NCBI GenBank assembly: GCA_958295925.1
Contig: OY282384.1
Location: 579,546-643,545, forward strand
Length of the DNA: 64,000 bases
DNA from: an uncultured Acidimicrobiales bacterium
GTDB lineage: Bacteria > Actinomycetota > Acidimicrobiia > Acidimicrobiales > CATQHL01
Direction of reading: 5' to 3'
Positions within the stretch are counted from its first letter, which is position 1, and each line of letters opens with the position of its first letter. The translations under genes were made by a program, and so were the position numbers. The notes beneath the pieces are model-generated. The model was not told the origin of the DNA and made no database searches. It was given only the letters and a program-made list of their open reading frames with translations. Positions 16,536 to 25,280 of the stretch are shown piece after piece.

Positions 16536-17170
16536 GCCTAAACAAAGCCGCCAACGCCCTGGAACCGCAGAAGCAGGACCAAGCCGCCTACCCCGGCGGC
16601 TACGTCTTCTACCAACCAGAAGACGCCGCCACCCCCCGCACCTACCCGGTCTCCAGCATTCTCTTCCACTTCCACCCCACTGAAATGGCCGCCCTACACC
16701 CACAGGACGCCGCCCTATTGACATTAGAAGCGCCGGCCGAGGCCAGGACGCCGCCCACCGGCCAGAAGAGCAAGATTATACTCAGAGTAGACCAAGACAA
16801 GAACAACTCCCGCTTCATCCACCTGACGGTAAGGCCGCTGGACACCGAGCAGACCAGGCCCCAAGCCTGGAGCGCCTACCCCGGCGGAAGGCCCCGCCAA
16901 CCCAGCAGCCAGCGCGCCGTGAAACTCCTGACCCTGGACGTACGAGCCTTCGAGGAGGAATACCGGGAAGTGAGCTACGACGCGGAAGAGCACATCATCG
17001 TGCGAGAGTCCACCCTGCTGGACCGGGACCAAAGAATCTTCGTCTACCGCCACCAACCCTTCGGCCCGCCTAGAATACCGAAGAAGAGAAGAGCGCCGGC
17101 CCCACCAGCAAGCCAGACCACTGGGAGGCCGGAGCCCAGTGCTGAACAGACGCCCACGCTATTCAGCTGA
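16532..17170 (+). CDS. Beta-rich paralog, copy 2
   Basis: 212 residues from ATG 16532, overlapping the upstream stop as ATGA and preceded by GAAGGAAAG. It shares the YPGGYVFY, LFHFHPTEMAALHPQDAALLTLE and DRDQRIFVYR blocks with the gene at 13765. The C-terminal 45 residues are a Pro/Lys/Thr-rich tail not present in the other copy. Function unknown. Confidence 0.68.
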   Translation: MSLNKAANALEPQKQDQAAYPGGYVFYQPEDAATPRTYPVSSILFHFHPTEMAALHPQDAALLTLEAPAEARTPPTGQKSKIILRVDQDKNNSRFIHLTVRPLDTEQTRPQAWSAYPGGRPRQPSSQRAVKLLTLDVRAFEEEYREVSYDAEEHIIVRESTLLDRDQRIFVYRHQPFGPPRIPKKRRAPAPPASQTTGRPEPSAEQTPTLFS

Positions 17171-17225
17171 CCGGCACCGGAACAGAACAACAGAACCCCT
17201 ACTCCCAGGAAAAGGACAAGCAACC

Positions 17226-17909
17226 TTGCTGAACCACCACGCCCCCTATACCCCATACACCGAATGCCCCCAATGCCCGAACAAGCAGAAATGCCAGCGC
17301 GAAGACATCTGCCCGCTGGCAACCCCCGCCATCCTGACCCTGGCCACCGCCGACACCATCCACGGCGCCGGAGACTACGACCAGCCCAAAGCAGTGGCCA
17401 GACTACTCGAACAGGCCGCCCAGCGCCGCGCCCCGGTGGACATCTGGAAATACCGCGTCCCCGCCGACTGCCAGCAGCTCTACGTCGGCCAAGCCGAGCA
17501 CTACGGCCACCCCCGAGGCCGCTTCACCTTCGAAGCCTACGTGGACGCCGACCACCAGCGCACCATCAGCGGAACCATCAAGCTGCTGATTAAGCAGCAC
17601 CCCTACCCCCGGCGTACCACCCTGGTTGAATACCGGACCAGCCCGACGCTGCCCCCGCCGAGAATCAACCTGAGCATCTCCCAGGACTTCCCGCTGGTAG
17701 AAAACGAAGAAATCATCGTAGAATTCACCCCGGAGAAGTTCACCAGCCCCCAGACCCACATCCATTGGGTTAAACTGGTAGTACCAATCACGATTATTAA
17801 ACTGCCAACCATTGAACTGCCAGACGAACTGCCAGACGAACTGCCAGACGAACTGCCAGACGAACTGCCAACCAAGGCAGACCAGCCAATGGGAACACCA
17901 ACCGGGTAA
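17226..17909 (+). CDS. Protein with N-terminal four-Cys cluster and LPDE repeats
   Basis: 227 residues from TTG 17226 (AAAAGGA nine bases upstream). A GTG at 17139 inside the previous gene is the alternative and would add 29 residues. The N-terminus holds CPQCPNKQKCQREDICPLA, with Cys at about 13, 16, 21 and 27, able to bind zinc or an iron-sulphur cluster. After it, PAILTLATADTI resembles the AxLTLE strand of the beta-rich paralogs. The tail has four and a half LPDE tetrapeptides encoded by perfect 12-bp repeats. Function unknown. Confidence 0.6.
   Translation: MLNHHAPYTPYTECPQCPNKQKCQREDICPLATPAILTLATADTIHGAGDYDQPKAVARLLEQAAQRRAPVDIWKYRVPADCQQLYVGQAEHYGHPRGRFTFEAYVDADHQRTISGTIKLLIKQHPYPRRTTLVEYRTSPTLPPPRINLSISQDFPLVENEEIIVEFTPEKFTSPQTHIHWVKLVVPITIIKLPTIELPDELPDELPDELPDELPTKADQPMGTPTG
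17814..17871 (+). repeat. In-frame 12-bp repeat (LPDE), 4.8 copies
   Basis: GAACTGCCAGAC repeated four times perfectly plus a partial fifth copy near the 3' end of the gene at 17226. It extends the protein in four-residue steps. Confidence 0.95.
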
Positions 17910-17947
17910 TTAAAGACTGGGAAACACCCAGCCCCAGGAGAGGAGAG

Positions 17948-18304
17948 ATGACCCAAGAAGCCACCCCGGCCACCCGGAAATACATCAGCACCGCCGCATT
18001 GACACCAGAGGGAACCAGGATGCGACTGACCAGCGCCTGGACCGAACCCAGCAGCCAGCCGGGCACCACCAAGCTGCTATACATCGGCAACTTCCCCAGG
18101 AGCGAAGTCTCCGGCCAGATCCTGGACCTGGCGGTACGACACGCCCAGGAAGCCGGCCACGACCGGCTGATCGTCCACGCCCCGCCCAGCCAGGTCGGCC
18201 TCCGCCAAGCATTGATCGAACGAGAGACCCGGAACCGGGTCACCCGCCAGGGCGACAATTTCACGATTGAGGTAAACACCCTGGGCCAGCAGACTGAGCA
18301 GTAA
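17948..18304 (+). CDS. Small GDxYxI-family protein, copy 3
   Basis: 118 residues, with GAGGAGAG directly upstream. HDRLIVHAPPSQVGLRQAL followed by RQGDNFTIEVN aligns with ADVLIVFANPQQTEMRQAL and KGDKYTIHLR of the gene at 7200. This is the longest copy, with an extra N-terminal beta-like segment (KLLYIGNFPRSEVSGQILDLA). Function unknown. Confidence 0.65.
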   Translation: MTQEATPATRKYISTAALTPEGTRMRLTSAWTEPSSQPGTTKLLYIGNFPRSEVSGQILDLAVRHAQEAGHDRLIVHAPPSQVGLRQALIERETRNRVTRQGDNFTIEVNTLGQQTEQ

Positions 18305-18306
18305 GC

Positions 18307-18837
18307 ATGGCGACCAAGAGAACAACCAACGCCACGGAGAAGGAAAAGCAGGAAGGCTACGAAGAGGACGCGCTGCGCCGAATCATCGAATGCCACCATA
18401 CCAACCACAGCGGCACCGAAAGCGACCTGCGCCGCACCATCCTGGGCTTCATGCACACCAGCGGGCTCCTGAACCATGAAGAGTACAAATTCCACCTGGA
18501 AGACGCCGGCATCCGGCGGAGAGCGGACATCCAAACCGCCCACTGCCTGCTCAGAGTAAGAAAGACGAGCCTCAACCGCGACCGGACCATCGACTTTCGC
18601 GTGCTGGCCGAGCTGGCCGAGCAGCTGGAAAGAGTGGCCGCCAGCGGCCGCGGAGAACCGAACGCTATCCTGACCGACGGGTGCACCTGGTACTGGGACG
18701 GTAACGGAGCGAGGGGCCAAGCCCAGAACCCGGCGAACACCACTATCTTCAGCGACGCCGCCGCAGCGCCGAAGCTGAAGCAGTACCTGCAACAAGCATT
18801 GACCGCCCCAAAGACGGAAACCACCCCGAGCAATTAG
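18307..18837 (+). CDS. Stand-alone, degenerate restriction-nuclease-like N-terminal domain
   Basis: 176 residues; the ATG lies two bases after the previous stop, so translation is probably by reinitiation. RRADIQTAHCLLRVRK (71-86) and NAILTDGCTWYWDG (119-132) resemble RVDIS...LLVEAK and IGVLTNGETYRLYG of the type IIG enzyme at 20452, in the same order. The Asp is kept, but the Glu of the E-x-K pair is replaced by Val, so nuclease activity is doubtful. It may be a DNA- or partner-binding remnant. The relation is weak and rests on short motifs. Confidence 0.45.
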   Translation: MATKRTTNATEKEKQEGYEEDALRRIIECHHTNHSGTESDLRRTILGFMHTSGLLNHEEYKFHLEDAGIRRRADIQTAHCLLRVRKTSLNRDRTIDFRVLAELAEQLERVAASGRGEPNAILTDGCTWYWDGNGARGQAQNPANTTIFSDAAAAPKLKQYLQQALTAPKTETTPSN

Positions 18838-18866
18838 GCCAACCACGAGCAACAAGGAGAGAAACC

Positions 18867-19853
18867 ATGACGAAATGGGCCCAAGAATTCAACCTGGGCG
18901 AATACCTCGCCTGGCTGTGCGACCCTGCGAAGAATCCCATGCCAGAGAAGGAAATGGAGATACTCGCGAACAACCCGCAAACCAGACGGAACAAGCTGAT
19001 CACCTGGGCCAACTTCTATGGCGAGCAGGAAGATAACTGGCACACCGGCCTGGGCTTGCTGCGCGGCAGCCACCCCGTCTTTAGATTCACGACCGTCATC
19101 CCCGAGTTCCAAGGCGTCTACACCGCAGCCCACTACGGGAGCGAAGACCACCAGAGCCAGACGGGCGCCATTGAAATCCCCCGAGAGGAAATCCACCAGA
19201 CCACCAGCCTGCTTACGGGAACACCGAGCAACCAGCTCATCCCGGAAGAGAAGACCATCTCCCTGCGACTGGACGACCGGCTGCTGCAGCAGCGCCCGGA
19301 AATCCTCGAAGAACGACTCCAGCACTTCCTGCGAGTGGAAGTGTTCCAGAAGCGCCTGGCGGAATGGCTGGTATCCAACCCCGGCCAAACCCCCAGCCCG
19401 CTGGGCATCGGCCAAACCATCGAGACACGGGAAATAACCAAACCCCAGGAAATAAACACCGAGTACCTGCTGGACGCCTACGGAGAATTGTCCCAGCGGA
19501 CCAACGGCGACGAAAGCATCGCCTGCTTCGTTTCCCCGAAACTCCACCATCAGCTGGTAAAGGAGGACACCGGCCGGGAGTTGAAAACCGACGAGTGGGA
19601 CTGGGCCGGCAACATCCCCCAGTACGCCCTGGAAAGGATGCCGATCGTAAGGTGCTCCACCCTGGGCGCAGGACTGACCTTCCTCATGGGGAACTGGAAG
19701 ACCTGCCACGTCGTCTTCCCCAGCGGGTTCAGCGTACAGCTGGAAGGCCCAGAAACCAGAGACGGCCAGACCACCAAATTGTCCGTAACAGTTCCCTACA
19801 ACCTGGGAAGAGCCGGCGCCCGGCATTTCATCCAGGCCAGCGTAAAAGAATAG
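18867..19853 (+). CDS. Possible HK97-fold (capsid or encapsulin-like) protein
   Basis: 328 residues, AAGGAGAG before the ATG. The order of segments recalls HK97-type major capsid proteins: an N-terminal helical part, LRLDDRLLQQRPEILEERLQ followed by LAEWLVSNPGQTPSPLGIGQ (about 128-181), then INTEYLLDAYGEL, a FVSPKLHHQLVKED stretch, and a C-terminal GNWKTCHVVFPSGFSVQLE then RAGARHFIQASV. This is fold-level pattern recognition only. No portal, terminase, protease or tail gene is nearby, so a domesticated shell or an unrelated beta-rich protein is possible. Confidence 0.35.
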   Translation: MTKWAQEFNLGEYLAWLCDPAKNPMPEKEMEILANNPQTRRNKLITWANFYGEQEDNWHTGLGLLRGSHPVFRFTTVIPEFQGVYTAAHYGSEDHQSQTGAIEIPREEIHQTTSLLTGTPSNQLIPEEKTISLRLDDRLLQQRPEILEERLQHFLRVEVFQKRLAEWLVSNPGQTPSPLGIGQTIETREITKPQEINTEYLLDAYGELSQRTNGDESIACFVSPKLHHQLVKEDTGRELKTDEWDWAGNIPQYALERMPIVRCSTLGAGLTFLMGNWKTCHVVFPSGFSVQLEGPETRDGQTTKLSVTVPYNLGRAGARHFIQASVKE

Positions 19854-19906
19854 AAGGCCAGACAGCAATCCCGCTGGCGGAAACCGAATACGAAGGAGAA
19901 AAGACA

Positions 19907-20368
19907 TTGACGACACCAGTAGAATTCTACGACTCAGGATTGGTCCACTTCACCAAGGACATTGGTGAACAACGGATAGAGCAAGTATCCTTCTACTACG
20001 ACACCCAAAAGCTGGGGCAGATAAAAGAGGGAGAAAAAGCGACCCTCACTTTCGAGATAGAGGAAGGGAAAGACACACCAGAATCAGGAACCAAAGTAGA
20101 GATGCAGCTACAGCTACACCAACCTGACAAGCCCCGCTTCATCATCGTGCATGGCATACTAAGCCGTAAGGAATACGTCCCCATCGCATGCACCAGCATC
20201 AAGCCATCCTGGGAGGTAAGCAGCCTCTTCCATGGCGGAAGGAGCCAGCTACTAACCTGGGAGATCCATTGTTCTGAAGAGACCCCAGAGGAGCCAAACA
20301 AGCACCGTTGGCCAAAACCAATCGTCCAATTAAAACCGGGAGAAGCCTGGCCACACGCCAAAGACTAA
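19907..20368 (+). CDS. Beta-rich paralog, copy 3
   Basis: 153 residues from TTG 19907, chosen because AAGGAG ends eight bases upstream and the product then aligns with its siblings. IEQVSFYYDTQKLGQIKEGEKATLTFE parallels VTAVHFHQQPSEMGALPKDQPAVLTLE in the gene at 13765. A later RSQLLTWEIHC segment matches the KLSLDIRTFHE region. Function unknown; next to the HK97-like gene and the restriction enzyme. Confidence 0.6.
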   Translation: MTTPVEFYDSGLVHFTKDIGEQRIEQVSFYYDTQKLGQIKEGEKATLTFEIEEGKDTPESGTKVEMQLQLHQPDKPRFIIVHGILSRKEYVPIACTSIKPSWEVSSLFHGGRSQLLTWEIHCSEETPEEPNKHRWPKPIVQLKPGEAWPHAKD

Positions 20369-20451
20369 CGGACACCTAAGCAACTACCCAAAGCAGAGCA
20401 ACTCACCATCCCCCACGAAGACAGAAGCAGCAAGCTAGGAGAATAACCCCC

Positions 20452-23400
20452 GTGTCCGAAGAATCCATCCAACAGCGCATCAAGCGCGCCTGCCAAGACG
20501 GCCTCGCCCAGCTGAAGATGCGCGGCCACCACACCAACGAAGCCAGCACCCTGGACCTGCTGATCAAACCCACCCTGACCGAACTAGGCTACCCCGCCTC
20601 CCACCAGTACCCCGAACACGAAGAAGGCCGGAACCGGGTAGACATCTCCTGCTACTTGAACCCCGTCCAGAACCCCCCAGGCAAAGCCGCCCTCCTGGTA
20701 GAAGCCAAGCAACAAGGCGTCGACTTCGACCGAGCCGGCACCGGACAGAGCCGAGCCGACTCCCCGGACCGGCAAGTCCAACGCTACCTGAAGAACCACT
20801 CCGCCAGCGGCCCAGGCACCATCGGCGTCCTGACCAATGGAGAAACGTACCGGCTCTACGGCCGCCGAGGGAACCAGAACAACCCGGACATTCAGCTCCT
20901 GGGAGAGTACCACCTCCACCCGGAAGAACAGAACCCAAACCTGGCCCTCCTGGCCGAAGCCAACCCGCTGGAAGCAGCCATCCAAAAGCTGGTCGACAGC
21001 ATCAGTCGAGACCACCTAGCCGACATCGCCACGACTACCAGTAAAACACCCCCCGCAACCCTGGCGGCCCAGGGAGTGTTCAACTCAATCAAAGCCGGCA
21101 TCAAGCCGAGCGAAGTACTAAAACTCTTCGGAGTGAACCAGACAGACAAAATCCGGCACAAGCCGGAGCTGGCCTTGGCCACCCAGCTCCAGGGTAAGAG
21201 AAAGGACCTCCACGACCAAGACTGGCAAGACTACGCCTATACCGAGACCTGCCCCCTGAACACCGGACAGGAGAGCCTCCTGGAACAGAAACTGACCATC
21301 GCAGCCATCGAATTCGAAAGCAACAGCGCCGCCGGGATCAGCCGAGAGGACACCGCCCTGGCCGCCCGCGCCTTCGCGGAGGTAAACACCAGCCGAACCG
21401 CCCTAATACTGGCCTACTCCATCTCGGAGAACGACAGCGCCATAGCCCGCATCGCGGTCAGCGCCGACCGCCAGGTCTCCATGACCCCCGCCTTCGACCC
21501 CAGCCTGGCCAGCCCAGCCGCCCGCGCCGCGACCCAGCAGCTGCTGAAGCTGCTGCAGGACGCCGAGAAGAACCAAAAGCCGGAACAACGCCTGACCCCA
21601 GCCAAACTGGCCCAGCCACTGGAAGTCGCCACCCTGCGCCAGGAGTTCTACAAAGAAGTCGACGCGTGGACCAGCCGACTACAGCAGGGCAAAAGCGTCC
21701 CCCAACGCCAGGCCATCCTCCGCCACCTGATCCGCATCATGTTCACCTGGATCCTGAAGGAAGAAGGCATCATCCCCAGGGAGCTTTTCGAACAGGCCTT
21801 CGCCCGAGCTATACTGGACAACCCCGACCGGTACCACCAGGAAGTACTAACCTTCCTCTTCCACCAGCGGCTAAACCTCCCCGAGGCCCAGAGAGCAGAC
21901 CACAGCAACCGGCAGCTGGACCAATCCATGCAGGAGGTACCCTTCCTCAACGGCTCCATCTTCGCCCAGCAAGAGGAGGACAAGAAATTAAACCTCCCGG
22001 CCAGCGAATACTGGAACACCGACCCGGCCCACCCCGGCATCCTGACCATCCTGGCCCGCTACCACTGGACCATGGACGAGCACCAACCCGGCGAAAGCGA
22101 ACAAACGCTGGACCCGGAACTCTTGAGCAACCTATTCGAGCAGCTGATCGCCCCCACCACCAGCGAAGATGCTGCGGAAGAGAAGCCCAACCGTCAACCC
22201 CAAGGAACCTACTACACACCGGCGGACGTCTCCGAAGAAATGGTCAAAGACGCGCTGGCCGGCGCCGGCCGAGAGCAGATCCCTACCCGTATATCCGACC
22301 TGGAAGCGCTGAACCTGTTCAGCGAAGAAGGACAGACCCTGGAGCAGCTCACCCCGGCAGAGAAACAGGCCCTGGCCAAGAAGGTAGCCAGCCTGCGAAT
22401 CCTGGACCCCGCCGTAGGTTCAGGAGAGTTCATCTTCCGTATCCTGAACGCCCTGCAGCGCACCCTGGAACGCCTCGACTCCAGCCAGCAGCACACCGCC
22501 GCAGAAATCATCGAACGCCAGCTCTACGGCATCGACATCAACCCCCTGGCCGCCCAGATCACCCGACTCCGCCTCTTCATCGCCATCATGGCAGACCAGA
22601 AAAGAAGAGGAGAAAACAAGCCCCTGCCTAACCTGGAAGGACACATCGTCTGTGCCGATACACTGGAGACCGTCGCCGACCCCAAATGGACGCCCCACCG
22701 CGCCACCCGGCTGGGCGATACCGCCAACGAGGTAATGAGCACGCTGACCAAGCTGGCCGAGAACCGAGCCCAGTGGTTCCACGCCCACAGCGAGAAGGAG
22801 AAGGAAGCCCTAACTAAGAAAGACGGAGCGCTGCGGCAAGAACTGCAAGAACGCCTCGGCGCCGGCGGGGAAAACTTAGCCAGCCCGGCGTTGCAAGGAC
22901 TCCTGGAAGCGCCCCTGGGCAAAAACAGCGACACCCCCATCAAGACTGACGCCCGACTGCTGTTCTACGAACACCCCTGGCGCGGCTTCGACATCATCAT
23001 CGGCAACCCACCATACGAAGCACTTTCCAAGTCACTGAGCCATGCTGAAGTCAACAGACTGAAGCAGGACAAGAAGTACCGTACCACCAACACCGGCGAC
23101 CTCTACAGCCTGTTCTGCGAAACAGCATTAGCCCTAGCCAACCCGGAGAACGGAATCATCACCCTGATCATACCACTCTCCATCGCCTTCGGACAGAAGC
23201 AGAGAAAACTCCGACAAGCCTTCGAGCAGAGCTGCAAGAGACTCCACCTGAGGCATTACGACAACGCACCGGGGACTATCTTCACCGACAGCCCAACCGT
23301 ACGCAGCCCCCGAAACAGCCAAAGAGTAACCATCTTAGTCGCCACCACCGGCGACAAGAAGAAACTCACCATCGCCTCCACCGGGCAACAAAGGTGGTCC

Positions 23401-24048
23401 GCACCAGAGAGAAAGGAATGCCTCGCCCAGCGCAGCCGAGGCACACTGCCTACCAGGACAAGGAGCGACCCACGAATAGCCCATCAATGGCCGAGAATAC
23501 CAACACCCGAGATAGCCAAGCTGGTTAACACGATCAACAGCCAGGAACAAAACGTCGAGAGCTACACCGCAGCAAACGGGAAGATACTCACTTTACCCAA
23601 GACAACAAGGTACTTCATCACCACAATACCCCAAGCCGCAGTGGGACAGAGAACCGAGAGCGAGCTGACAGTCGCAAGCGAAGACCATCTACGCCTGTTG
23701 ATGGCAGTGCTCAACGGACACATAGCCTACGGCTATTGGCGAGTCTACGGAGACGGATTCCACGTCAACATATATGAACTGACCAACATAACAGTACCCG
23801 ACACCTGGGCCGAGAATCCACAAGAGGCAATAGCACTCGGACAGGAGTTGATACACGCAATCCCAGATTGCACCACCAGACACCGCCAGCAGGGCGCAAT
23901 ATGGGAAAACGTAGACTTCCACAGCCATCGCCCACAGCTGGTCGAGCGGATAGACCGCCTGCATCTGAAAGCGCTAGGGCTACCGGAAGAACCATTGCTA
24001 ACCCAGCTGAGAAAGATGCGCTCCAGCAGCAGCTGGGACTTCAGCTAA
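20452..24048 (+). CDS. Type IIG restriction-modification enzyme (nuclease plus N6-adenine methyltransferase)
   Basis: 1198 residues from GTG 20452, after CTAGGAGA. The N-terminal PD-(D/E)xK nuclease shows D64 (RVDIS) and E84-x-K86 (LLVEAKQ), followed by GVLTNGETYRLYG. The methyltransferase core has motif I DPAVGSGEF (652-660), LYGIDINPLAAQ and the catalytic NPPY (852-855). The last 300 residues would be the target-recognition domain. One polypeptide both modifies and cuts DNA, as in Eco57I-like enzymes. BREX PglX is of similar length, but there are no other BREX genes here and the nuclease motif is present. It looks intact. Confidence 0.9.
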   Translation: MSEESIQQRIKRACQDGLAQLKMRGHHTNEASTLDLLIKPTLTELGYPASHQYPEHEEGRNRVDISCYLNPVQNPPGKAALLVEAKQQGVDFDRAGTGQSRADSPDRQVQRYLKNHSASGPGTIGVLTNGETYRLYGRRGNQNNPDIQLLGEYHLHPEEQNPNLALLAEANPLEAAIQKLVDSISRDHLADIATTTSKTPPATLAAQGVFNSIKAGIKPSEVLKLFGVNQTDKIRHKPELALATQLQGKRKDLHDQDWQDYAYTETCPLNTGQESLLEQKLTIAAIEFESNSAAGISREDTALAARAFAEVNTSRTALILAYSISENDSAIARIAVSADRQVSMTPAFDPSLASPAARAATQQLLKLLQDAEKNQKPEQRLTPAKLAQPLEVATLRQEFYKEVDAWTSRLQQGKSVPQRQAILRHLIRIMFTWILKEEGIIPRELFEQAFARAILDNPDRYHQEVLTFLFHQRLNLPEAQRADHSNRQLDQSMQEVPFLNGSIFAQQEEDKKLNLPASEYWNTDPAHPGILTILARYHWTMDEHQPGESEQTLDPELLSNLFEQLIAPTTSEDAAEEKPNRQPQGTYYTPADVSEEMVKDALAGAGREQIPTRISDLEALNLFSEEGQTLEQLTPAEKQALAKKVASLRILDPAVGSGEFIFRILNALQRTLERLDSSQQHTAAEIIERQLYGIDINPLAAQITRLRLFIAIMADQKRRGENKPLPNLEGHIVCADTLETVADPKWTPHRATRLGDTANEVMSTLTKLAENRAQWFHAHSEKEKEALTKKDGALRQELQERLGAGGENLASPALQGLLEAPLGKNSDTPIKTDARLLFYEHPWRGFDIIIGNPPYEALSKSLSHAEVNRLKQDKKYRTTNTGDLYSLFCETALALANPENGIITLIIPLSIAFGQKQRKLRQAFEQSCKRLHLRHYDNAPGTIFTDSPTVRSPRNSQRVTILVATTGDKKKLTIASTGQQRWSAPERKECLAQRSRGTLPTRTRSDPRIAHQWPRIPTPEIAKLVNTINSQEQNVESYTAANGKILTLPKTTRYFITTIPQAAVGQRTESELTVASEDHLRLLMAVLNGHIAYGYWRVYGDGFHVNIYELTNITVPDTWAENPQEAIALGQELIHAIPDCTTRHRQQGAIWENVDFHSHRPQLVERIDRLHLKALGLPEEPLLTQLRKMRSSSSWDFS

Positions 24049-24065
24049 AGGAGTAACCCCACCCC

Positions 24066-25280
24066 ATGCCCCTCACCCTGACCATCTGGCAAACCACCCA
24101 GGGCTCCGCCGCCCACCTGGAAACCCCGAACCGTAAACACTACGTCTTCAACCTGGCCAACAGCCCCGACTTCAGCCCGCTGGCCCACCGCTACACGAAG
24201 CTCAGAAAGTTCAAAGAAAACCCGATCGACTTCGCCGTAATCTCCAACCCCCGGGACCACCACCTGGCCGACATCTGCGACCTACACATCCACCCCAGCC
24301 AGGTCGACCTGCCCTGGCACCTGCCCCTGGGCGTCACCCTGGAAGAGAACTTCAACGACCCGAAGAACGGACAAGAGAACTACCGATGGGACCGGGAGCA
24401 CGCCCACGGGATGAAAGAAACCCGACTCCGCGCCTACAGAGAACTGGCCGGCCAAGCCGGCCCGGAAAGCATGGAGCAAGACCACCACAGAAGCCACCGC
24501 TTCGGCCCGCCCAGCGCCGCCCGAGAAAAGGACTTCCAACACTACCGGGCCGTCCGCCAGGAATATGACTGCCCGCCCAACCGGGTAAGAGAGATAGGCA
24601 CCCCGGAGCAAACCCAGGGCGTCAGCGTCCAAACCTACCACCCCTGGAACAGCCCCATCCAGGACATCGACGGGCATAGTATCGTTTCTATAATCAACTA
24701 CGGGGGCCTCAGCATCGTCCTGCCTGGCGACAACACCCCGGGCTCCTGGGCGGAACTGTTCGCAGAGACCAGCCTGGCCGACGACCTCAACCACAGCTAC
24801 ATACTGCTGGCCCCCGGGCAAGGACACCCCAAACACTTTCCCGCAGCCCTGTTCCAACACCGGAAGCCAATGCTGACCATCATCAGCGACGGCGTCAAGC
24901 CCAAGGAGCGGCCCACCCACTCGCTCTACGGCGAAATAACGTACCGCACCAACCCGGAGGACGACAAGCCACCCATCGACCAACGCTACGCAGAACTCAC
25001 CCGCGGGACGACGGTCGCCCACCACCAAACCGAATCCACCAGTATCAGAAAGGTCCTGAACACCTGGGACGACGGCCACATCATAATCACCGCCGACCTG
25101 GTGGCAGACGACACCGCAGAATGGAAGGTGGAAACCAACACCAGGACGCCCAACAAGTGGGGACTACCGCACCGGACCAAGCAAAATAGCAGCGGAAGAG
25201 GCCCAGAGATCAGGACTCAACAAAATCAGGGAAGAACTCCTTCCCAAAATCCCGCAACTCCGGGCAAGAGGAGACAATAG
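24066..25280 (+). CDS. ComEC-like metallo-beta-lactamase-fold protein with altered metal site
   Basis: 404 residues. AAGGAG overlaps the end of the restriction gene, so the two are coupled. FAVISNPRDHHLADI (56-70) stands where ComEC/Rec2-type MBL domains have SHxHxDHxGG; only the D-H pair is kept. SIVSIINYGGLSIVLPGD parallels the family's SxVLxLxYGxxxILLTGD strand, and LLAPGQGHPKHF replaces the APHHGS motif. Fold assignment is likely; hydrolase activity is doubtful. Its position beside a type IIG enzyme suggests a defence accessory. The C-terminal tail overlaps the convergent helicase gene by 71 bases. Confidence 0.65.
   Translation: MPLTLTIWQTTQGSAAHLETPNRKHYVFNLANSPDFSPLAHRYTKLRKFKENPIDFAVISNPRDHHLADICDLHIHPSQVDLPWHLPLGVTLEENFNDPKNGQENYRWDREHAHGMKETRLRAYRELAGQAGPESMEQDHHRSHRFGPPSAAREKDFQHYRAVRQEYDCPPNRVREIGTPEQTQGVSVQTYHPWNSPIQDIDGHSIVSIINYGGLSIVLPGDNTPGSWAELFAETSLADDLNHSYILLAPGQGHPKHFPAALFQHRKPMLTIISDGVKPKERPTHSLYGEITYRTNPEDDKPPIDQRYAELTRGTTVAHHQTESTSIRKVLNTWDDGHIIITADLVADDTAEWKVETNTRTPNKWGLPHRTKQNSSGRGPEIRTQQNQGRTPSQNPATPGKRRQ

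Noticed and set aside
20452..24048. BREX PglX methyltransferase
   Set aside because: Length fits, but an intact PD-(D/E)xK nuclease motif is present at the N-terminus and no other BREX gene is nearby.
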